Shown here: positions 63,971 through 64,000 of the stretch, piece by piece
How positions within the stretch are numbered: position 1 is the first letter of the stretch
How the letters are laid out: each line of letters starts with the position of its first letter
Source of the DNA: Planktotalea arctica
GTDB lineage: Bacteria > Pseudomonadota > Alphaproteobacteria > Rhodobacterales > Rhodobacteraceae
Direction of reading: 5' to 3'
Assembly: GCF_002105285.1 (NCBI RefSeq)
Contig: NZ_MUHR01000001.1
Coordinates: 248,001 to 312,000 of the forward strand
Length of the DNA: 64,000 bases
The notes under the pieces: model-generated
What the model was told of the DNA's origin: nothing
The model's database searches: none
The model's input: only the letters and a program-made list of their open reading frames with translations
Translations under genes and position numbers: made by a program

Positions 63971-64000
63971 CGGGCGGCCTTGGGTTAACAGGGCCGCCCG
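63971..64000. terminator. GC-rich hairpin at the right edge, upstream of the b' gene
   Basis: CGGGCGGCC (63971-63979) and GGCCGCCCG (63992-64000) form a perfect 9-bp stem with a 12-base loop, 31 bp before the b' start. It has no T run. It may be the end of the adjacent atpE transcript or a processing signal; the right side is cut by the window edge. Confidence 0.55.

Noticed and set aside
1-64000. CRISPR array, prophage, insertion sequence, tRNA or rRNA gene
   Set aside because: No spaced direct repeats, phage or transposase motifs, or tRNA/rRNA-like conserved stretches were seen on reading. A tRNAscan or Infernal run would be decisive.

Overview
The window comes from an alphaproteobacterium, most probably a marine member of the Rhodobacterales (Roseobacter group). 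The basis is inference from gene content and order: a Yej-type peptide ABC transporter beside hemN and fnrL; ccoNOQP and ccoGHIS; fahA-hmgA with a divergent MarR gene; mipZ; rpsP-rimM-trmD-rplS-rpmE below ffh and GNAT genes; a photosynthetic-bacterium-type ATP synthase b/b' pair; and a large calcium-binding repeat protein with a C-terminal Hint domain. No rRNA, tRNA, integrase, IS element or CRISPR array was seen.

Layout. 1-5621: yejABEF-type peptide importer, with yejA cut by the window edge. 5618-17878: a microoxic respiration island: hemN, fnrL, a universal stress protein, cytochrome cbb3 oxidase (ccoNOQP), two tiny overlapping ORFs plus a LysR gene, then the cbb3 assembly genes ccoGHIS. 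Four FNR-type palindromes lie in front of these units. 17882-22820: housekeeping genes (SPOR-domain D,D-carboxypeptidase, clpS, an RsmC-like methyltransferase, a degenerate SDR, hemF). 22824-30572: divergent flagellar operons, fliF-fliH-fliN-fliP leftward and fliL-DUF6468-motE-motA-TPR rightward; no motB is present here. 30632-35530: one giant secreted repeat protein with a Hint domain. 35975-40125: homogentisate catabolism (metallo-hydrolase, fahA, hmgA) and its MarR-type regulator. 40122-43380: mipZ, a DUF1045 2H-phosphoesterase-like gene, an EamA transporter and a NYN ribonuclease-like gene. 43381-44625: a small anomalous stretch carrying an unrecognised membrane protein gene. 44626-51484: a translation block on the minus strand running ffh, three GNATs, chorismate mutase, rpsP, a tiny membrane protein, rimM, a pentapeptide-repeat protein, trmD, rplS, rpmE. 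51786-54479: LysR, EamA exporter and an HSL-type hydrolase. 54510-62633: a peptide uptake and hydrolysis unit (S15/CocE hydrolase, Tat-exported binding protein, two permeases, a double ATPase, an AlkP-superfamily enzyme). 62829-63939: ATP synthase b and b' subunits.

How the genes work together. The strongest functional theme is oxygen limitation. FnrL has the Fe-S cysteines and the E-SR recognition helix of an FNR protein. Matching palindromes sit before hemN/fnrL, usp/ccoN and ccoG, so haem synthesis without oxygen, the high-affinity oxidase and its copper/haem maturation factors can be switched on together. HemF, elsewhere in the window, is the oxygen-dependent counterpart of HemN.

Nothing here is a clear new defence or mobile system. 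The least explained elements are the two overlapping micro-ORFs beside ccoP, the four-unit Hint protein with two upstream palindromes, the AT-rich TPR gene coupled to motA, the metallo-hydrolase with an altered metal motif beside fahA-hmgA, the pentapeptide-repeat gene inserted between rimM and trmD, and the unrecognised gene at 43647-44324.
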